From the NCBI RefSeq assembly GCF_005938385.1, contig NZ_VCRA01000029.1, positions 1 through 64,000 on the forward strand: DNA of 64,000 bases, written 5' to 3'. The DNA is from Paenibacillus mesophilus. Lineage in GTDB: Bacteria; Bacillota; Bacilli; Paenibacillales; NBRC-103111. This document shows, piece after piece, positions 41,682 through 50,368 of the stretch; position 1 is the stretch's first letter, and every line of letters starts with the position of its first letter. The notes beneath the pieces were generated by a model. The model was not told the origin of the DNA. It searched no databases and saw nothing but the letters and a program-made list of their open reading frames with translations. The translations under genes and the position numbers were made by a program.

Positions 41682-42436
41682 CACCGACCGGTACGTTCTG
41701 GGCGCTCGTCCATCATGAATTCAAACTAAAAGGAAGCTGTCGGAAACGGAACCGTTCCCCGATCGCGAAATGGTGGTGGATCGCCTACTTATCTCTGATC
41801 GTGATCGCGGCGGTCAGCGCGACAACTTATTTCGCCATCAACAATACACTGCGGCTGGAAAATTTGTGGTTCGTAACGTTCGGTCTGCCTTATGTCTTAT
41901 TTTTTCTCGGGTTCGGCAGCTTGAAGCGGGAGTGGGAAAACGATACGTTCGGCTGGTGGCTGACGCTGCCGTATCCGCGCCTATGGCTGGTCGGGTCCAA
42001 ATGGATCGGCGGACTGCTGCGGGCTGTCTTGATATGGGGAATCATATTTGCGTTCGGCACGGTGTATGCAACGGTCATCGCTTTGTCGCTGGCATCTTAT
42101 TCGTTCGCCGATGTCGGCTTCTTTATGAAGGCGGGCTTCCAATGGCTGTTCTTGATAATAGGCTTCAGTCCGCTGCTGACGTCGCTTGGCATATTGACCG
42201 CCAGCGCGCCGTATACGGCGATTCGCCCGCTTACTCCTATCCTCTGGGTCGCATTCATGGGCGGCGGCGGCTTGCTGTATTCGGGGTTGCCATCCGGCGG
42301 AGCGAACGGGGACAATTTCGCGGCGATTATGCCGTTTACTTGGAGCATCGTCGCCGCCATGGCCGTCGGATTGCTTGTCGCTTACGCGGTCATCCGCTTC
42401 TGCGCCTATTTGCTCGAACATAAATTGCATGTTTAA
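41678..42436 (+). CDS. ABC-2-type permease
   Basis: A 252-residue membrane protein with six predicted helices (IAKWWWIAYLSLIVIAAVSA, LWFVTFGLPYVLFFLGFG, AVLIWGIIFAFGTVYATVI, WLFLIIGFSPLLTSLGILT, PLTPILWVAFMGGGGLLYSG, IVAAMAVGLLVAYAVIRF). The basic stretch KLKGSCRKRNRS precedes helix 1. I chose the TTG at 41678, with AAGGAG 8 bases upstream and a 4-base overlap with the ATPase gene; a GTG at 41669 would be too close to that site. Confidence 0.85.
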   Translation: MTPTGTFWALVHHEFKLKGSCRKRNRSPIAKWWWIAYLSLIVIAAVSATTYFAINNTLRLENLWFVTFGLPYVLFFLGFGSLKREWENDTFGWWLTLPYPRLWLVGSKWIGGLLRAVLIWGIIFAFGTVYATVIALSLASYSFADVGFFMKAGFQWLFLIIGFSPLLTSLGILTASAPYTAIRPLTPILWVAFMGGGGLLYSGLPSGGANGDNFAAIMPFTWSIVAAMAVGLLVAYAVIRFCAYLLEHKLHV

Positions 42437-42442
42437 AGATGT

Positions 42443-42676
42443 TTGCGAAGTAAGCTCAGGCTGTTAAGAAAGTCAAATGAGAGGATTGAAATACAAAAAG
42501 GGGGCAGGGAGATGTGCGTAAAGCGAAGCGTCTGACTTTAAAATCGAGTTGTACCCGCTTAAATTCAAATAAGACAACTCGATTTTAACGGAAGTGGAGC
42601 GCATTCCCTGCCCTCTTGCCATCACTGCTTCCTCTCATTGCAGACTTTTTCAGTAGCCTCACGCTTGCGAAGTAAG
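42443..42676. mobile_element. MITE-like palindromic element flanked by 12-bp direct repeats
   Basis: TTGCGAAGTAAG occurs exactly at 42443-42454 and 42665-42676. The 210 bases between fold on themselves: imperfect ends (CTCAGGCT...AATGAGAGG against its complement at 42632-42660), GGGCAGGGA / TCCCTGCCC (42502-42510, 42605-42613) and a perfect central TAAAATCGAGTTGT / ACAACTCGATTTTA (42539-42552, 42574-42587). No ORF is present. The structure suits a miniature inverted-repeat element with a target duplication, though a large regulatory RNA fold is possible. Confidence 0.6.
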
Positions 42677-42697
42677 TTTATTTTTAGGAGGAGAACT

Positions 42698-43666
42698 ATG
42701 GAACAACTATTGACGAAGCCCCAAGGCGCGGCGGCTGCGAAAAACGGCGATATGCTGCTGGAAGTTGCCGGACTGCGCAAAGGCTACGGGAAGAAGCAAG
42801 CTCTGCATGACGTGACGTTTTCGCTGCGCGCCGGCTCGTCATTCGGTTTTCTCGGTCCGAACGGGGCGGGGAAATCGACGACGATGAAAATATTGACCGG
42901 CATCGTCAAAGCCGACAGCGGGCAGGTGAAGCTGTTCGGCCGGGACATTACGAACGATACCGGCGCGGTGGCGGAATATATCGGGTACGTCCCGCAAGAA
43001 ATAACGCTCTATGAGAAAATGAGCGCATACGACAATCTCGAATTTTTCGGTCAGGCTTACGGCGTCCGCGGGAACGAATTGAAGCGGCGTATCCATGATG
43101 CACTGGAGAGGACCGGACTCGGCGACCGGGCGAAGGATGAGATCAAGACGTTTTCCGGCGGCATGAAACGGAGAATCAATATCGCGGCGGCGCTGCTGCA
43201 CCGGCCGAAGCTGCTTATTCTGGACGAACCGACGGTAGGGATCGATCCGCAGTCGCGCAATCATATATTCGAAATGATTCGCGAGCTGAACGGCGAAGGC
43301 GTCACGATCATTTATTCGACCCACTATATGGAGGAGGTCGAAGTATTGTGCGACGAAATCGCCATTATGGATCAAGGGACGATCAAGGCGATAGGTCCGC
43401 TCGGCGAACTGCTGGAACGGTACGGGCGCAAAGCGATTTATGTGGAAGCGGCGGGGATGAAGGAGCCTCCGGGCGATCCCGATATCGTGAAGACGGTCAA
43501 AGAAGGCTCCGGATGGATCGTGGAAACGGACCGCGTCGGCACGGTGATGCAGCGTCTTCTGCATTCGGCTGCGCAGCACCGGTGGGATGTCAAGCAGCTG
43601 GAAGTCGTCAGACCGTCTTTGGAACAAGTATTTTTGACCGTAACCGGCACCGCGTTAAGGGATTAG
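42698..43666 (+). CDS. ABC-2 exporter ATP-binding protein
   Basis: A 322-residue ATPase of the daunorubicin/CcmA-like group. Walker A GPNGAGKST is near residue 52, Q-loop GYVPQEITLYE, signature FSGGMKRRI, Walker B LLILDEPTVGIDP, switch STHYMEEVE. A C-terminal domain of about 85 residues (GRKAIYVEAAG onwards) is typical. AGGAGGAG precedes the ATG at 42698. It pairs with the permease 28 bases downstream. Confidence 0.93.
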   Translation: MEQLLTKPQGAAAAKNGDMLLEVAGLRKGYGKKQALHDVTFSLRAGSSFGFLGPNGAGKSTTMKILTGIVKADSGQVKLFGRDITNDTGAVAEYIGYVPQEITLYEKMSAYDNLEFFGQAYGVRGNELKRRIHDALERTGLGDRAKDEIKTFSGGMKRRINIAAALLHRPKLLILDEPTVGIDPQSRNHIFEMIRELNGEGVTIIYSTHYMEEVEVLCDEIAIMDQGTIKAIGPLGELLERYGRKAIYVEAAGMKEPPGDPDIVKTVKEGSGWIVETDRVGTVMQRLLHSAAQHRWDVKQLEVVRPSLEQVFLTVTGTALRD

Positions 43667-43694
43667 CCGGATTCGATAAGAAGGAGGATAGGCG

Positions 43695-44837
43695 ATGTTG
43701 GCGATTATTCGCAAAGAGATCAAACTGCTCCGGAAAGACAAGCACAGCTTCTTTTTCCTGCTGCTTATGCCGGTCATCTTCATCGTGATGTTCGCCTCCG
43801 TCTTCGGCGGCTCGGGCGACTCCGGCAACATTTCGCTCCATGTTGTCGACATGGACGGAACGGCTGCATCCAATGCTCTGCTGAAGCAGGCGGGGCAAAT
43901 TATGGACGTGAAATCAGCTGAACCGGCTCAATTGGACGAACAAATCGATAACATCAAGAAAGGCCAATTTTCCGCCGTACTCGTCATCCCGGGCGGATTC
44001 GAGGCGGATATGAACCAGGGCAAGCCGGTGGACGTGAAGCTGTATCAGGACCCGGCGGCGCAAGCCTCGGTCGCCCCGATCCAAGCGATTCTGAACAGCA
44101 TCTTCAACCAATACAGGGAGCAGAAGCTGTCGGACGCGCTGGTCCGGATGGGCCAGACGAAGGCGCAATCGGAGCAGACGCTCGCTTCCCCGATCCGCGT
44201 GGAGAACGTTTCGACTTCTTCGGACCGGTTCAGCTATATCGATCAGGTCGTACCCGGCATGACGGTCATGTTCGTGTTCTACATCATGATTACGATGGCG
44301 AAACGGTTTTTCGACGAGAAGAAGAGCGGTCTGCTGTCGAGAATACGCAGTACGGCCATCAAGCCGCTGCACTATTTGATCGGCATGTGGATCCCGTTCG
44401 TGCTGTTCGTTATCGCGCAGTGCACGCTGCTGTTCGCGTTCGGGCATTTCGTGTACGGCTTGAAGCTGGGAGATTTGTCCGCACTTGCTTTGATCATCGC
44501 CGGCTTGAGCATAGCGGGAACAGGTATCGGACTTGGCTTATCGTTCATCGTTCCCGGCGAAGGGGCGGCGATGGCGGTTACCCAGCTAATCGCCATGGGC
44601 GGAGCGATGGTCGGCGGCCTATGGATGCCGTCGTACATGATGCCCCAATTCGTGCAAAATATCGGACATTTTACGCCGCAGTTCTGGGCGCAGCATTCGC
44701 TGCTGGACGTCATTGCGCACGGAGCGGGCATCGGCGACGTAGCCGGCACCGTTCTCATTTTGCTTGCGTTCGGAGTGGCCGGACTGGCCGTCGCGTTTAT
44801 CCGCTTGCCCGGCTTCCTGCGCTCAGCCGCCAACTGA
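43695..44837 (+). CDS. ABC-2-type exporter permease (YhgE/DrrB-like layout)
   Basis: A 380-residue membrane protein. An N-terminal helix (FFFLLLMPVIFIVMFASVFGG) leads to an extracytoplasmic domain of about 170 residues. Five C-terminal helices follow, beginning at VVPGMTVMFVFYIMITMAKRFF, with WIPFVLFVIAQCTLLFAF and AALIIAG-like segments. This is the ABC-2 membrane 3 layout. GAAGGAGG precedes the ATG. With the preceding ATPase it should export a lipid, drug or peptide; the substrate is unknown. Confidence 0.92.
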   Translation: MLAIIRKEIKLLRKDKHSFFFLLLMPVIFIVMFASVFGGSGDSGNISLHVVDMDGTAASNALLKQAGQIMDVKSAEPAQLDEQIDNIKKGQFSAVLVIPGGFEADMNQGKPVDVKLYQDPAAQASVAPIQAILNSIFNQYREQKLSDALVRMGQTKAQSEQTLASPIRVENVSTSSDRFSYIDQVVPGMTVMFVFYIMITMAKRFFDEKKSGLLSRIRSTAIKPLHYLIGMWIPFVLFVIAQCTLLFAFGHFVYGLKLGDLSALALIIAGLSIAGTGIGLGLSFIVPGEGAAMAVTQLIAMGGAMVGGLWMPSYMMPQFVQNIGHFTPQFWAQHSLLDVIAHGAGIGDVAGTVLILLAFGVAGLAVAFIRLPGFLRSAAN

Positions 44838-44838
44838 T

Positions 44839-45090
44839 TCAGGTCAGCCGTTCCTCCAGCGCCGTAATGGCCGAATAGCCGCATTTACCGCAAAACGTTT
44901 GGTGAATGCACTGATGGCGGGCGAGATCCGGGTAGCCGTTAGTCAGCTTGAGATCGTCGATTTGGCGGTACGGGGAGTAAGGGCCCGAATAATCGTCCAG
45001 GCGCCCGCCGTCCGTCAGAGGTTCGCCGCACTGCGGGCAAAGCGAGTTCAGCGCGATCATTCCGTTACAGTATGGGCATATGTAGGACAC
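44839..45090 (-). CDS. small zinc-ribbon protein
   Basis: An 83-residue protein with two cysteine knuckles at the N-terminus, CPYC (residues 5-8) and CPQC (18-21), and a C-terminal C-x4-C-x2-CG group (CIHQTFCGKCG). This suggests one or two zinc sites. Function unknown. The start is GTG with AAGGTGG 9 bases upstream. It is convergent with the permease gene, leaving only one base between the two stop codons. Confidence 0.7.
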   Translation of the reverse strand: MSYICPYCNGMIALNSLCPQCGEPLTDGGRLDDYSGPYSPYRQIDDLKLTNGYPDLARHQCIHQTFCGKCGYSAITALEERLT

Positions 45091-45174
45091 GGATATGTTC
45101 CACCTTCATATTGTCTTTTCAGGGTAGAATACCCTTAGTTGAAAGAGCGGATACATGTACGGGCTATTAATGAA

Positions 45175-45214
45175 GAAAAAAGAGGTACTCCTGCATGCGC
45201 AGAGTGCCTCTTCT
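45175..45214 (-). terminator. Terminator of the YumC-like gene
   Basis: On the minus strand AAGAGGCACTC...GAGTACCTCTT (one mismatch) followed by a T-run (plus-strand AAAAAA 45176-45181). Confidence 0.75.
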
Positions 45215-45226
45215 TGCCGCTGCCTA

Positions 45227-46228
45227 TTAAAACTTCATGTTGCTGCTGTGTCCCGGGGAAAGCTTCGCATCCGGATCGATGTACACCTTCGCATTGTTGA
45301 TGGCGGTCGGAGCTTCTCCGAAGCCGACGGCGATCAGCTTCAGCTTGCCCGGATAAGTCGTAATGTCGCCCGCCGCGAAAATGCCCGGAATCGAAGTTTC
45401 TTGCCGGGAGTCGACTATGATCGAGCCGCTGTCGATCTCGAGGCCCCATTCGGCGATCGGGCCGATCGAGGAGACGAAGCCGAAGTTGACGATAACGGCA
45501 TCCACCGGCACCTCTTCGGACACGCCGGACTTGATATCCTTGATCGTAACCGATTCGATGCGATCCGTTCCGTTCAGCTTCTCGATTTCTTTCGGCGTAA
45601 CGACATTCACTTTCGATTTCATCAGAAGCTCGACGCTATGCTCGTGGGCGCGGAATTTGTCCCGGCGGTGAATGAGCGTCACTTGCTCGGCGATCGGCTC
45701 GAGCATAAGCGCCCAGTCGACCGCAGAGTCGCCGCCGCCGCTGATCAGCACCTTTTGTCCGGCGAACTTGTTCAGATCGCTGACGAAGTAGTGTAAATTT
45801 TTCTTCTCGAACTTCGCCGCTTCGGGCAGCTCCAGCTTGCGGGGCTCGAACGCTCCGACACCTGCCGTAATGATGACGGCTTTGGACTGATGAACGCCCG
45901 CATCCGTTTCCACCTCGAACAGCCGCTCGTCCTTCTTCGTCACTTTCAATACTTTTTCTTCAAGCCGTACGTCGACCGGGAAAAGGCTCATTTGCTCGTT
46001 CAAACGGTTGACAAGCTCCTGCGCTGTTACTTTCGGAAAGCCGGCTACGTCGTAAATATATTTTTCAGGATATAGCGCTGCAAGCTGTCCGCCCAATTGC
46101 GGCATGCTCTCGATGATTTTTACGGAAGCTTGGCGCATTCCTGCGTAAAACGCCGCAAACATCCCGGCAGGACCTCCGCCGATGATGATGATGTCCGTCA
46201 AGTCTTGATTGTGCTCGCTCACTGACAC
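45227..46228 (-). CDS. yumC: ferredoxin/flavodoxin-NADP+ reductase (YumC-type)
   Basis: A 333-residue thioredoxin-reductase-like flavoprotein. The FAD motif GGGPAGMFAAFYAG is near residue 18, the NADPH motif ISGGGDSAVDWAL near 160 and the C-terminal FAD contact GIFAAGDITTYPGK near 285. The redox CxxC of thioredoxin reductase is absent, which separates YumC-type ferredoxin reductases from TrxB. It passes electrons between NADPH and ferredoxin or flavodoxin. The start is GTG at 46228 with GGAGGTG 9 bases upstream. It is divergent from an NDH-2-like gene. Confidence 0.93.
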   Translation of the reverse strand: MSVSEHNQDLTDIIIIGGGPAGMFAAFYAGMRQASVKIIESMPQLGGQLAALYPEKYIYDVAGFPKVTAQELVNRLNEQMSLFPVDVRLEEKVLKVTKKDERLFEVETDAGVHQSKAVIITAGVGAFEPRKLELPEAAKFEKKNLHYFVSDLNKFAGQKVLISGGGDSAVDWALMLEPIAEQVTLIHRRDKFRAHEHSVELLMKSKVNVVTPKEIEKLNGTDRIESVTIKDIKSGVSEEVPVDAVIVNFGFVSSIGPIAEWGLEIDSGSIIVDSRQETSIPGIFAAGDITTYPGKLKLIAVGFGEAPTAINNAKVYIDPDAKLSPGHSSNMKF

Positions 46229-46301
46229 GAAAAAAGACACCTCCAACTCGATTTTTCACACCCTACTATTATAAACGTCTGCATATGCGAAGAAAAGCGG
46301 A

Positions 46302-46369
46302 TTTGTCACATATTACGACAAAATTTAGACAGTTTGTCGCTTGATATTTTGAATGGGAAGATATATGAT
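46302..46369 (+). promoter_or_regulatory. Promoter of the NDH-2-like gene with nearby inverted repeat
   Basis: TTGATA (46341-46346), 17 bases, TATGAT (46364-46369). Upstream, TTTGTC (46302-46307) and GACAAA (46317-46322) form an inverted repeat in the shared divergent region. Confidence 0.65.
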
Positions 46370-46419
46370 TGCGGACATATAGAGAAGCATAACAAACATG
46401 GATATGGATGGGATACGAG

Positions 46420-47610
46420 ATGAGTACAGTTCCAAGAATCGTCATTTTGGGCGCCGGTTACGGAGGCGTACTGACCGCTCTTAGACTGCAGAAGGAACTT
46501 AATTATAATGAAGCGAACGTCACGCTCGTGAACAAGCACGACTATCATTATATAACGACCCACCTGCACATGCCGGCAGCCGGAACGGACGATCCGGAGA
46601 ATGCGCGCGTCAATATATCCAAGCTGATCGACGAATTCAAGATCGATTTCGTCAAATCGACGGTCGTCCAAATCAAGCCGACGGAAAAGAAAGTCATTCT
46701 CGAGGACGGAACTTTATCTTACGATTATTTGGTTATCGGACTCGGCGGAGAGTCGGAAACGTTCGGCATCCCCGGGCTTCAAGAATATGCGCTGAACATC
46801 CGCAGCATCAACAGCGTCCGCTTGATCCGCGAGCATATCGAATATCAGTTCGCCAAGTTCAAGCGGGAGCCGGAGCGGAAAGATTACTTGACCTTCGTGG
46901 TCGGAGGCGCCGGCTTTACGGGCATCGAATTCATCGGCGAGTTGGCCGACCGCATTCCGAAGCTGTGCAAGCAATTCGACGTCGATCCGTCGTTTGTGAA
47001 AATATACAATATCGAAGCGGCTCCGACCGCTTTGCCCGGCTTCGATCCGGAGCTTGTCGAGTACGCCATGCAGGTGCTCACGAACAAAGGCGTCACGTTC
47101 AAAATCGCTACGGCGATCAAGGAATGCAAGCCGGACGGCGTCGTGCTGGCAACCGGGGAGACGATCAAATCGTCGACCGTTATATGGACAGGCGGTATCC
47201 GCGGCAACCGTCTCGTGGAGCAAGCCGGCTTCGAGGCGATGCGCGGCCGGGTGAAAGTCGATCCTTATTTGCGGACGACGCAAAACGAAAATGTATACAT
47301 CATCGGGGACTGCTCCCTTATGTTCAACGATCAAGGCAAGCCTTATCCGCCGACGGCCCAGATCGCCATGCAGCAGGGCGTTACATGTGCCTATAATCTG
47401 GTTGCGGCAATCCGCAACCAGCCGATGCGCGAATTCAAGTTCGACAACAAAGGGGTCGTCGCTTCCCTCGGCAAAGGCGAGGCGATCGGCATCGTGTTCG
47501 GCAAGAAGATGAAGGGCGGCCTGGCCGCATTCATGAAGAAGCTGATCGATTTGCGCTACTTGTTCATTATCGGCGGCATTATGCTTGTGCTGAGAAAAGG
47601 GAAATTTTAG
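46420..47610 (+). CDS. type II NADH dehydrogenase-like flavoprotein
   Basis: A 396-residue FAD/NAD oxidoreductase. The FAD motif VILGAGYGG is near residue 8, the NAD-binding TFVVGGAGFTGIEFIGELA near 155, VYIIGDCSLM near 292 and YPPTAQIAMQQG after it. The C-terminus LRYLFIIGGIMLVLRKGKF is amphipathic or hydrophobic and probably attaches the enzyme to the membrane, where NDH-2 enzymes pass electrons to menaquinone. I chose the ATG at 46420 over one at 46408; neither has a strong binding site. It is divergent from the YumC-like gene, as in Bacillus, where yumB and yumC are neighbours. Confidence 0.92.
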   Translation: MSTVPRIVILGAGYGGVLTALRLQKELNYNEANVTLVNKHDYHYITTHLHMPAAGTDDPENARVNISKLIDEFKIDFVKSTVVQIKPTEKKVILEDGTLSYDYLVIGLGGESETFGIPGLQEYALNIRSINSVRLIREHIEYQFAKFKREPERKDYLTFVVGGAGFTGIEFIGELADRIPKLCKQFDVDPSFVKIYNIEAAPTALPGFDPELVEYAMQVLTNKGVTFKIATAIKECKPDGVVLATGETIKSSTVIWTGGIRGNRLVEQAGFEAMRGRVKVDPYLRTTQNENVYIIGDCSLMFNDQGKPYPPTAQIAMQQGVTCAYNLVAAIRNQPMREFKFDNKGVVASLGKGEAIGIVFGKKMKGGLAAFMKKLIDLRYLFIIGGIMLVLRKGKF

Positions 47611-47649
47611 TACATTCGCTTGCCGGCGATTTCAGGAGGCGGTTTATCC

Positions 47650-47904
47650 GTGAGACACTGCAGCGTTCAAGTCCGCGGGCTTCTGACCCGCGAGGAGCTG
47701 GACCGTTACAACGCCTTGATGGAAGTAGGTTCGTTCCTTGAATCGCAGAGCCGGTACGATTTGGCGTATACGGTGCAGAAGGAAGTCGACCTGCTCATTA
47801 TGCCGGCTATCGAACGGTTGAAAGAAAAAAGCCGTGCCCGCGATCGTGCTGACGAGGAATATTTGCGCGGACTCGCTTCGGATGATGATGAGGATGACGA
47901 TTGA
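47650..47904 (+). CDS. hypothetical protein with acidic C-terminus
   Basis: An 84-residue protein with a helical middle (REELDRYNALMEVGSFLESQ) and an Asp/Glu-rich end (ASDDDEDDD). The start is GTG with AGGAGG 10 bases upstream. It follows the NDH-2-like gene by 39 bases, so they are likely co-transcribed. I do not recognise a family. Confidence 0.7.
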   Translation: MRHCSVQVRGLLTREELDRYNALMEVGSFLESQSRYDLAYTVQKEVDLLIMPAIERLKEKSRARDRADEEYLRGLASDDDEDDD

Positions 47905-47929
47905 AAGCCGCATGACGGGCGGCAAAGGG

Positions 47930-47961
47930 AACTGTCGGGTTATTAATCCGGCGGTTTTTTT
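47930..47961 (+). terminator. Rho-independent terminator
   Basis: AACTGTCGG (47930-47938) pairs with CCGGCGGTT (47948-47956) using G-U wobbles, followed by a run of T to 47961. Confidence 0.8.
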
Positions 47962-47965
47962 GTTG

Positions 47966-48012
47966 TTGACAGAAAGGAGAACTCCGATTACATTGAGGTT
48001 ATCGGTAACCTC
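47966..48012 (+). promoter_or_regulatory. Promoter and palindrome ahead of the fucosidase operon
   Basis: A consensus TTGACA (47966-47971), 17 bases, TACATT (47989-47994). Immediately after, GAGGTTA-TCGG-TAACCTC (47995-48012) is a perfect 7-bp inverted repeat at the expected transcription start, a candidate repressor operator. Confidence 0.6.
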
Positions 48013-48035
48013 GAACAAATTGGAGGCGAATCATC

Positions 48036-50339
48036 TTGAGCCATAATGGAAATACGAAGCTTGGCTTTACACAGCCGGCCAAAAGCTGGGTTCAGGCGCT
48101 CCCGGTCGGCAACGGCCGGTTGGGCGGAATGGTGTTCGGCGGTACCGCCGAGGAGCGGATCCAGATGAACGAGGATTCGATCTGGTACGGGGGGCCAAGG
48201 GTTCGCGATAACCCGGAAGCGCTGCATAATCTCGCCGACATTCGCCGGCTGCTGTTCGAAGGGAAGCCTCAGGAGGCGGAGCGGCTTGCCCGCATGGCCA
48301 TGACATCAACGCCGCAATATTTCGGTCCGTACCAGCCTCTCGGGGACTTGAAGCTCAAGTTTGAAGGAATCCGGGGAGGCGCGGACGATTATTCGCGGGA
48401 GCTTGATCTGGAGACGGGGCTCGCGACCGTAACGTACACTTCCTCGGGAACCGCTTACCGCCGGGAGCTGTTTGCAAGCGCCGACGATCAGGCGATCGTT
48501 ATGCGATTGACCGCCGACAAGCCGGGAAGCTTGACGTTCAGCGCGCAGCTGACCCGCCGTCCGTTCGAGGGGGACATGGAGAGCCTGGGCGGCAATTCGG
48601 TTGCGATGAGCGGAAGATGCGGCGCCGACGGGGTATTGTATTGTGCGGTGCTGAGAGCCGACGCCGAAGGCGGGCGCGTAAGCACGATCGGCAACTACAT
48701 CTCCGTGGAAGGTGCGGATGCGGTTACGCTGATCGTGACCGCTCAAACGTCGTTTCGGCACGGCGATCCGCGGCGCGTATGTCTGGAGCAGGCCGATGCC
48801 GCCGCGCTGCAGGGATACCCTGCTTTGCGCGAGCGCCACATTGCTGCGCACCGGGCGATCTTCAACAGAGTGTCGCTTGAGTTGGGCAGCCCGGATTCCG
48901 GCCGGGAAGCGATAGAAGCAATGCCGACCGATGTTCGGCTGAAACGGGTGCGCGATGGGCAACGCGACATCGGACTGGAAGCGCTGTTTTTCCAATATGG
49001 CCGGTATTTGCTCATGTCCAGCTCCAGACCCGGCAGTTTGCCGGCGAACTTGCAGGGGATATGGAGCGACAGCCATACGCCGCCTTGGGAAGCGGACTAC
49101 CATATCAACATCAACCTGCAGATGAATTATTGGCCGGCCGAAGTCGCCAACCTCGCCGAATGCCATGAGCCGCTGTTCGATCTGCTGGACCGGCTCCGGG
49201 TGAACGGCCGGCGCACGGCGAAGACGGTTTACGGCGCAGGAGGCTTCGTCGCCCATCACGCAACCGATCTGTGGGCGGATACCGCCATCCAAGGCGCTTA
49301 TGTGCCGGCCGTATTTTGGCCGACCGGAGGGGCTTGGCTCGCCCTTCATCTATGGGAGCATTACAAGTACGGCTTATCGGACAGCTTCTTGGCGGAACGG
49401 GCTTATCCCGTCATGAAGGAAGCGGCGCAGTTTTTTCTCGATTTTCTCGTCACGGACGGTCAGGGGCGGCTCGTTACGGCTCCCTCCTTGTCCCCGGAGA
49501 ACACGTACGCGCTGCCGAATGGCAATACCGGATGCTTGTGCGTCGGTCCGTCGATGGATACCCAGATCGTTTACGCTTTGTTCAGCGGTTGTGTCGAGGC
49601 GTCCGTCAGACTCGGAATCGACGGCGATTTCCGCGACGAACTGGAGCAGGCGCTCGTCAAGCTTCCGGAGCCGTCGATCGGAAAGCACGGGCAGCTGATG
49701 GAATGGGCTGTCGATTACGACGAGCCCGAGCCGGGGCATCGGCATATTTCCCACTTGTTCGCGCTGCATCCGGGGGAGCAAATTACGGTTCGCGGCACGC
49801 CCGAGCTGGCCCGCGCCGCCCGGGTCACGCTGGAGCGCCGGCTTGCCAACGGTGGCGGGCATACGGGCTGGAGCCGGGCATGGATTATTAACTTCTGGGC
49901 CCGTCTCGAGGACGCCGAGCGCGCCTACGACAATTTGGCGGCGCTGCTGAGCCATTCGGTCCACCCGAATTTATTCGGCGACCATCCCCCGTTCCAGATC
50001 GACGCCAACTTCGGGGGCGCGGCAGCTATCGCGGAGATGCTGCTGCAGTCGCACGGCGGCGAGCTGAGGCTGCTCCCGGCACTGCCGCAAGCGTGGCCGA
50101 GCGGTAAGGTTACCGGCTTAAGAGCGAGAGGCGGCTTCGAGGTCGACATCGAATGGTCGGACGGGAAGCTGACAGCCGCTGTCATCCGCTCGATGCATGG
50201 CGGCGTATGCGCCGTACGGACGGATATTGCGCTTTCGGTCAGCGTGGAGGAGACCCCGGGCAATGAAATAATTCGGGGGGAAGGACTGCTTCGTTTTGAT
50301 ACGAAGGCCGGTCTGGCGTATCGGATCGGCAGCGTGTAA
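48036..50339 (+). CDS. GH95 family alpha-L-fucosidase
   Basis: A 767-residue enzyme of normal length for GH95. The N-terminal beta domain opens with WVQALPVGNGRLGGMVFGG and IQMNEDSIWYGG. The (alpha/alpha)6 barrel contains HININLQMNYWPAEVANLAE (Asn358 and Asn360 match the catalytic pair). WAVDYDEPEPGHRHISHLFA carries the general acid (Glu563 or Glu565) and FQIDANFGGAAA has Asp656. GH95 enzymes invert alpha-1,2-fucosyl linkages and also some alpha-L-galactosides. No signal peptide, so probably intracellular. The start is TTG with GGAGG 9 bases upstream. A GH29 gene follows 29 bases later. Confidence 0.95.
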   Translation: MSHNGNTKLGFTQPAKSWVQALPVGNGRLGGMVFGGTAEERIQMNEDSIWYGGPRVRDNPEALHNLADIRRLLFEGKPQEAERLARMAMTSTPQYFGPYQPLGDLKLKFEGIRGGADDYSRELDLETGLATVTYTSSGTAYRRELFASADDQAIVMRLTADKPGSLTFSAQLTRRPFEGDMESLGGNSVAMSGRCGADGVLYCAVLRADAEGGRVSTIGNYISVEGADAVTLIVTAQTSFRHGDPRRVCLEQADAAALQGYPALRERHIAAHRAIFNRVSLELGSPDSGREAIEAMPTDVRLKRVRDGQRDIGLEALFFQYGRYLLMSSSRPGSLPANLQGIWSDSHTPPWEADYHININLQMNYWPAEVANLAECHEPLFDLLDRLRVNGRRTAKTVYGAGGFVAHHATDLWADTAIQGAYVPAVFWPTGGAWLALHLWEHYKYGLSDSFLAERAYPVMKEAAQFFLDFLVTDGQGRLVTAPSLSPENTYALPNGNTGCLCVGPSMDTQIVYALFSGCVEASVRLGIDGDFRDELEQALVKLPEPSIGKHGQLMEWAVDYDEPEPGHRHISHLFALHPGEQITVRGTPELARAARVTLERRLANGGGHTGWSRAWIINFWARLEDAERAYDNLAALLSHSVHPNLFGDHPPFQIDANFGGAAAIAEMLLQSHGGELRLLPALPQAWPSGKVTGLRARGGFEVDIEWSDGKLTAAVIRSMHGGVCAVRTDIALSVSVEETPGNEIIRGEGLLRFDTKAGLAYRIGSV

Positions 50340-50368
50340 ACATTTTGGATAGAAGGAGGGGATTCGGG

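Noticed and set aside
46302..46322. TTTGTC-N9-GACAAA as a Rex or Fnr site
   Set aside because: The half-sites do not match the TTGTGAA or TTGAT-type consensus closely enough to name a regulator.
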